Source of the DNA: Rufibacter roseolus
GTDB taxonomy: Bacteria; Bacteroidota; Bacteroidia; Cytophagales; Hymenobacteraceae
Assembly (NCBI RefSeq): GCF_017916365.1
Contig: NZ_JAFMSU010000003.1
Location: 186,001-250,000 of the forward strand
Reading direction: 5' to 3'
Length of the DNA stretch: 64,000 bases
The notes under the pieces were generated by a model that ran no database searches, was not told the origin of the DNA, and was given only the letters and a program-made list of their open reading frames with translations. This document shows, in pieces, positions 61,634 through 64,000 of this stretch; within the stretch, counting starts at the first letter, position 1, and the number at the start of each line of letters is the position of its first letter. A program made the position numbers and the translations under genes.

Positions 61634-61641
61634 TAACTTTG
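61634..61641 (+). promoter_or_regulatory. -7 box before the 138-aa protein
   Basis: TAACTTTG fits TAnnTTTG exactly and would start transcription only about 12 bases before ATG 61660, a near-leaderless arrangement. It also overlaps a possible TTG start, arguing for the ATG. Confidence 0.5.
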
Positions 61642-61659
61642 CTGCCCCAAATTGCTTCC

Positions 61660-62076
61660 ATGATCTTATATCAGAATGGTCTGATTCAATTAGACTACAA
61701 CCCTGCCACCGATGTGCTGCATGTCACACTGCCAGACGCACATCATATTGGCGTTACTGAACTCAAGCGCTCCCTTGATACCATTGCCTCTTACATCCTG
61801 AGCTATGATGTGAAGAAGCTTCTGCTCAACAGCAGCAACACTCTTCTCCATGACATGGATGATACCATTTACCGCGACTTGGTAGCCCAGTTCTTCACCG
61901 ATCTGAATAAATCAAGGCTGCAAAGAATTGCGCGGGTGGGCACGCAAACCACTTCGCACGAGATAAGGTCGGCAAACATGACAGCTGAGTTAAAGCAGGA
62001 ATTAGCGGCTTCCTTTGTGCTGGAGACTTTCCATTCTGAGCCTTACGCCCTGCAGTGGCTTCTGCAGTCCAATTAA
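61660..62076 (+). CDS. hypothetical protein, 138 aa
   Basis: ATG 61660 is chosen over a TTG at 61639, which overlaps the -7 box. The protein alternates strands and helices (DVLHVTLPDAHHIGVTELKRSLDTIASYILSYDVKKLLLNSSNTL), reminiscent of STAS/SpoIIAA-like folds, but no family is recognised with confidence. It has no signal peptide or membrane helix. Monocistronic. Confidence 0.65.
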   Translation: MILYQNGLIQLDYNPATDVLHVTLPDAHHIGVTELKRSLDTIASYILSYDVKKLLLNSSNTLLHDMDDTIYRDLVAQFFTDLNKSRLQRIARVGTQTTSHEIRSANMTAELKQELAASFVLETFHSEPYALQWLLQSN

Positions 62077-62137
62077 AAGACAAACTTTCAACCCAACCAG
62101 GAATTCCTCTAATCCTCAGGATAGTCCCTGCATGGCA

Positions 62138-62170
62138 AAAAAAGACCTGCTCTTTTGGAGCAGGTCTGGA
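62138..62170 (-). terminator. terminator for the 105-aa secreted protein gene
   Basis: AGACCTGCTC (62143-62152) pairs with GAGCAGGTCT (62158-62167). On the minus strand a T run (complement of 62137-62143) follows. Confidence 0.75.
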
Positions 62171-62188
62171 AAAAGAGGCGAAAAACTT

Positions 62189-62506
62189 CTACTGCACCTG
62201 GGCAATCTGCACCGAAGGGTGATCTTTCCCGAAGGCCTCAAAAGCCTTCTGCTTATTGGTGCCTAAGACTTCTAACAGGGCCGCCGCGTACTTTTTGTTA
62301 ATGGCCGCCACATCAGCATTGGGGGCAGACACTTCCTGTATACGGGAAAGCTCCAAGTTCCTGATTTTCAGGTAGTGGTACTCATTCAAATTCAAAGCAT
62401 TAGCGATATCACGAGCAGTGTTGCTTGCTGTTGAAGGCATGGTTCCGGCAACAGTGCTTCCCAGGAGAGTGAATGTTAAGAGCAGGGTGGCGTAAATCTT
62501 TTTCAT
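62189..62506 (-). CDS. small secreted protein, 105 aa
   Basis: A signal peptide (MKKIYATLLLTFTLLGSTVAG) is followed by a helical, charged domain (ALNLNEYHYLKIRNLELSRIQE, INKKYAAALLEVLGTNKQKAFEAFGKD). The layout resembles small Spy-like or DUF-type periplasmic proteins, but the family is not recognised. Confidence 0.65.
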   Translation of the reverse strand: MKKIYATLLLTFTLLGSTVAGTMPSTASNTARDIANALNLNEYHYLKIRNLELSRIQEVSAPNADVAAINKKYAAALLEVLGTNKQKAFEAFGKDHPSVQIAQVQ

Positions 62507-62706
62507 ATTCTATTATTTTTTATAATATTTTGTATACAGCACCAAAGATGGCGGTTTAATTCATTGACACTTACCATTTTAGCCAAACACCCCTTAAAAG
62601 AAGATAAATGTATTTATTTCGTCGTTAAATCATATTTATCAATTATCTGTAGAAGGCCGGTTTACATGCATTACCAAGATCATTTCCCTGTGAAGGTGTA
62701 AAATCA

Positions 62707-62714
62707 TATCTTTG
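62707..62714 (+). promoter_or_regulatory. -7 box of the MFS transporter gene
   Basis: TATCTTTG, an exact TAnnTTTG match 27 bases before the ATG. It overlaps the first bases of a 36-nt palindrome copy (62709-62744) that runs into the start codon. Confidence 0.55.
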
Positions 62715-62741
62715 GCGCCATTTCTAAAAAACAGCTTCAAA

Positions 62742-64000
62742 ATGAAAGGTCAACGCAAAGCAGCTCTAGGGTTCATCTTTGTGACATTGCTTATTGATGT
62801 CATCGGGTTCGGGATTATCATTCCGGTGCTGCCCAAGCTGATCAGTGAATTGATCCACGGGAGCCTGAGTGAGGCCTCGCTCTACGGCGGATGGCTCATG
62901 TTTGCCTACTCCATCACGCAGTTCCTGTTCTCGCCAGTATTGGGTAACCTTTCTGATAGGTTCGGCCGGAGACCGGTGCTGCTGTTCTCACTGTTCGGGT
63001 TTGGGATAGACTATATTCTGTTGGCCTTGGCCCCCAACATAGGCTGGCTTTTCGTGGGCCGGATTATTGCGGGCATTACCGGTGCCAGCATGACCACCGC
63101 CACCGCCTACATCGCAGACATCAGTACGCCTGAGAAAAGGGCCCAAAACTTTGGCATGGTGGGCGCGGCCTTTGGGTTGGGCTTTATCATTGGGCCTGTG
63201 ATTGGTGGGGTGTTGGGGCAGTTTGGCGCGCGGGTGCCGTTCTACGCCGCGGCGGCCATTACGCTGCTGAACTGGCTGTATGGTTTCTTTATCTTGCCAG
63301 AATCGCTGGCGCAGGAGCACCGCCGGCCGTTTGAATTGAAGCGCGCCAACCCGGTGGGCTCTCTCCTGCAGCTAAAGCGCTACCCTATTATCGCCGGCTT
63401 GGTGGGTTCCCTCATTTTTGTGTACATCGCGGCGCACGCCACCCAGAGCACCTGGTCTTACTACACCATGGAGAAATTCAAGTGGAACGAGGCCTGGGTG
63501 GGTTACTCCCTGGGCTTTGTGGGCCTCATGGTGGCCATTGTGCAGGGCGGGCTCATCAGGTACATCAATCCGGCGCTGGGACCTAAGAAATCGGTGTACT
63601 ACGGGCTGGCCTTGTATGCCCTGGGCTTTCTGCTGCTGGCCTTCGCCACCCAGGAATGGATGATGTTTGCCTTTCTGGTGCCGTACTGCCTGGGCGGAAT
63701 TGCGGGTCCGGCCATCCAGGGGATCATCTCCACGCAGGTGCCGCCCAATGAGCAGGGCGAGCTGCAGGGCGGTCTTACCAGCCTGGTGAGTGCCACCTCC
63801 ATTGTGGGCCCACCCCTCATGACGAATCTTTTCGCCTACTTCACCAGCCGGCAAGCCCCGGTGTACTTCCCCGGCGCACCTTTCCTGACCGGTGCTGTGT
63901 TCACCGTGGTCAGTGTGATTCTGGCCGTGCGGTCCCTGTCGCGCCATGACCTACAGGTTTCGCCGGGCACGGGGCCGCAAACGCTGATTCCGGCCACCGA
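62742..64000 (+). CDS. TetA-like MFS transporter (partial, C-terminus cut)
   Basis: 419 codons are visible with no stop, so only the C-terminal tail is missing. Twelve hydrophobic helices are seen. The MFS motif [12 protein letters not shown] follows helix 2, and [23 protein letters not shown] and [10 protein letters not shown] follow, as in TetA/TCR-type drug:H+ antiporters. Substrate not determined; tetracycline cannot be assumed. The palindrome copy forming its leader could control translation. Confidence 0.9.
   Translation, partial: MKGQRKAALGFIFVTLLIDVIGFGIIIPVLPKLISELIHGSLSEASLYGGWLMFAYSITQFLFSPVLGNLSDRFGRRPVLLFSLFGFGIDYILLALAPNIGWLFVGRIIAGITGASMTTATAYIADISTPEKRAQNFGMVGAAFGLGFIIGPVIGGVLGQFGARVPFYAAAAITLLNWLYGFFILPESLAQEHRRPFELKRANPVGSLLQLKRYPIIAGLVGSLIFVYIAAHATQSTWSYYTMEKFKWNEAWVGYSLGFVGLMVAIVQGGLIRYINPALGPKKSVYYGLALYALGFLLLAFATQEWMMFAFLVPYCLGGIAGPAIQGIISTQVPPNEQGELQGGLTSLVSATSIVGPPLMTNLFAYFTSRQAPVYFPGAPFLTGAVFTVVSVILAVRSLSRHDLQVSPGTGPQTLIPAT

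Overview
The window is chromosomal DNA of a Bacteroidota bacterium, most likely order Cytophagales, family Hymenobacteraceae (Rufibacter/Pontibacter/Hymenobacter-like). The evidence is promoter -7 boxes of the TAnnTTTG type, weak Shine-Dalgarno sites, a DUF4270 lipoprotein, TonB/carboxypeptidase-regulatory outer-membrane proteins, a GH92 mannosidase, LytTR two-component genes and a complete sphingolipid/inositol-lipid operon. The family placement is inference; no rRNA or tRNA was seen.

Layout. 1-3056: 3' part of gltB plus gltD. 3.4-7.4 kb: epoxide-hydrolase-like enzyme, DUF6600 protein, sensor kinase. 7.5-10.2 kb: a sulfur-linked locus made of a SAM-I-riboswitch-like leader, a 40-residue micropeptide ending Cys-Cys-Cys, a RimK-like ATP-grasp ligase and a SsuD/SfnG-like flavin monooxygenase. 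10.3-19.5 kb: Spy-like protein, outer-membrane barrel, LytS/LytR pair, kelch and DUF4270 lipoproteins. 19.8-20.1 kb: a second, stand-alone leader plus micropeptide paralogue with its own terminator. 20.4-29 kb: M28 peptidase and a GbsR-regulated TolC/HlyD/RND efflux operon. 29.2-41.5 kb: ACP-like protein, MarR regulator, and an 11-gene operon for ceramide and inositol-phosphoceramide synthesis (serine palmitoyltransferase, GNAT ceramide synthase, ceramide reductase, myo-inositol-phosphate synthase, PgpA-like phosphatase, GtrA, DUF5686, CDP-alcohol transferase, DUF4833, FA2H-like hydroxylase, PAP2/Aur1-like synthase). 41.6-64 kb: NIPSNAP, aldo/keto reductases, triple-PAS kinase, dienelactone hydrolase, a TetR-controlled thioesterase/SDR/KAS cluster, GH92, APC permease, quinone oxidoreductase, PepD, J-domain-like protein, CsbD and a TetA-like MFS transporter cut by the window end.

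Main discoveries. (1) Two paralogous micropeptides, at 7731-7853 and 19885-19998, are identical at 22 of 37 aligned residues. Of the 21 conserved non-Met residues, 16 use different synonymous codons, which points to selection on the protein. Each lies behind the same structured leader (K-turn, pseudoknot, P3). The first leader keeps the SAM-I core; in the second the ligand-pocket bulge is closed. (2) Three exact TAGTTGA-N5-TCAACTA palindromes flank the MarR gene and precede the sphingolipid operon. (3) Matched operator pairs are visible for the GbsR and TetR regulators. (4) A dispersed 36-nt intergenic palindrome occurs more than 20 times in 64 kb.
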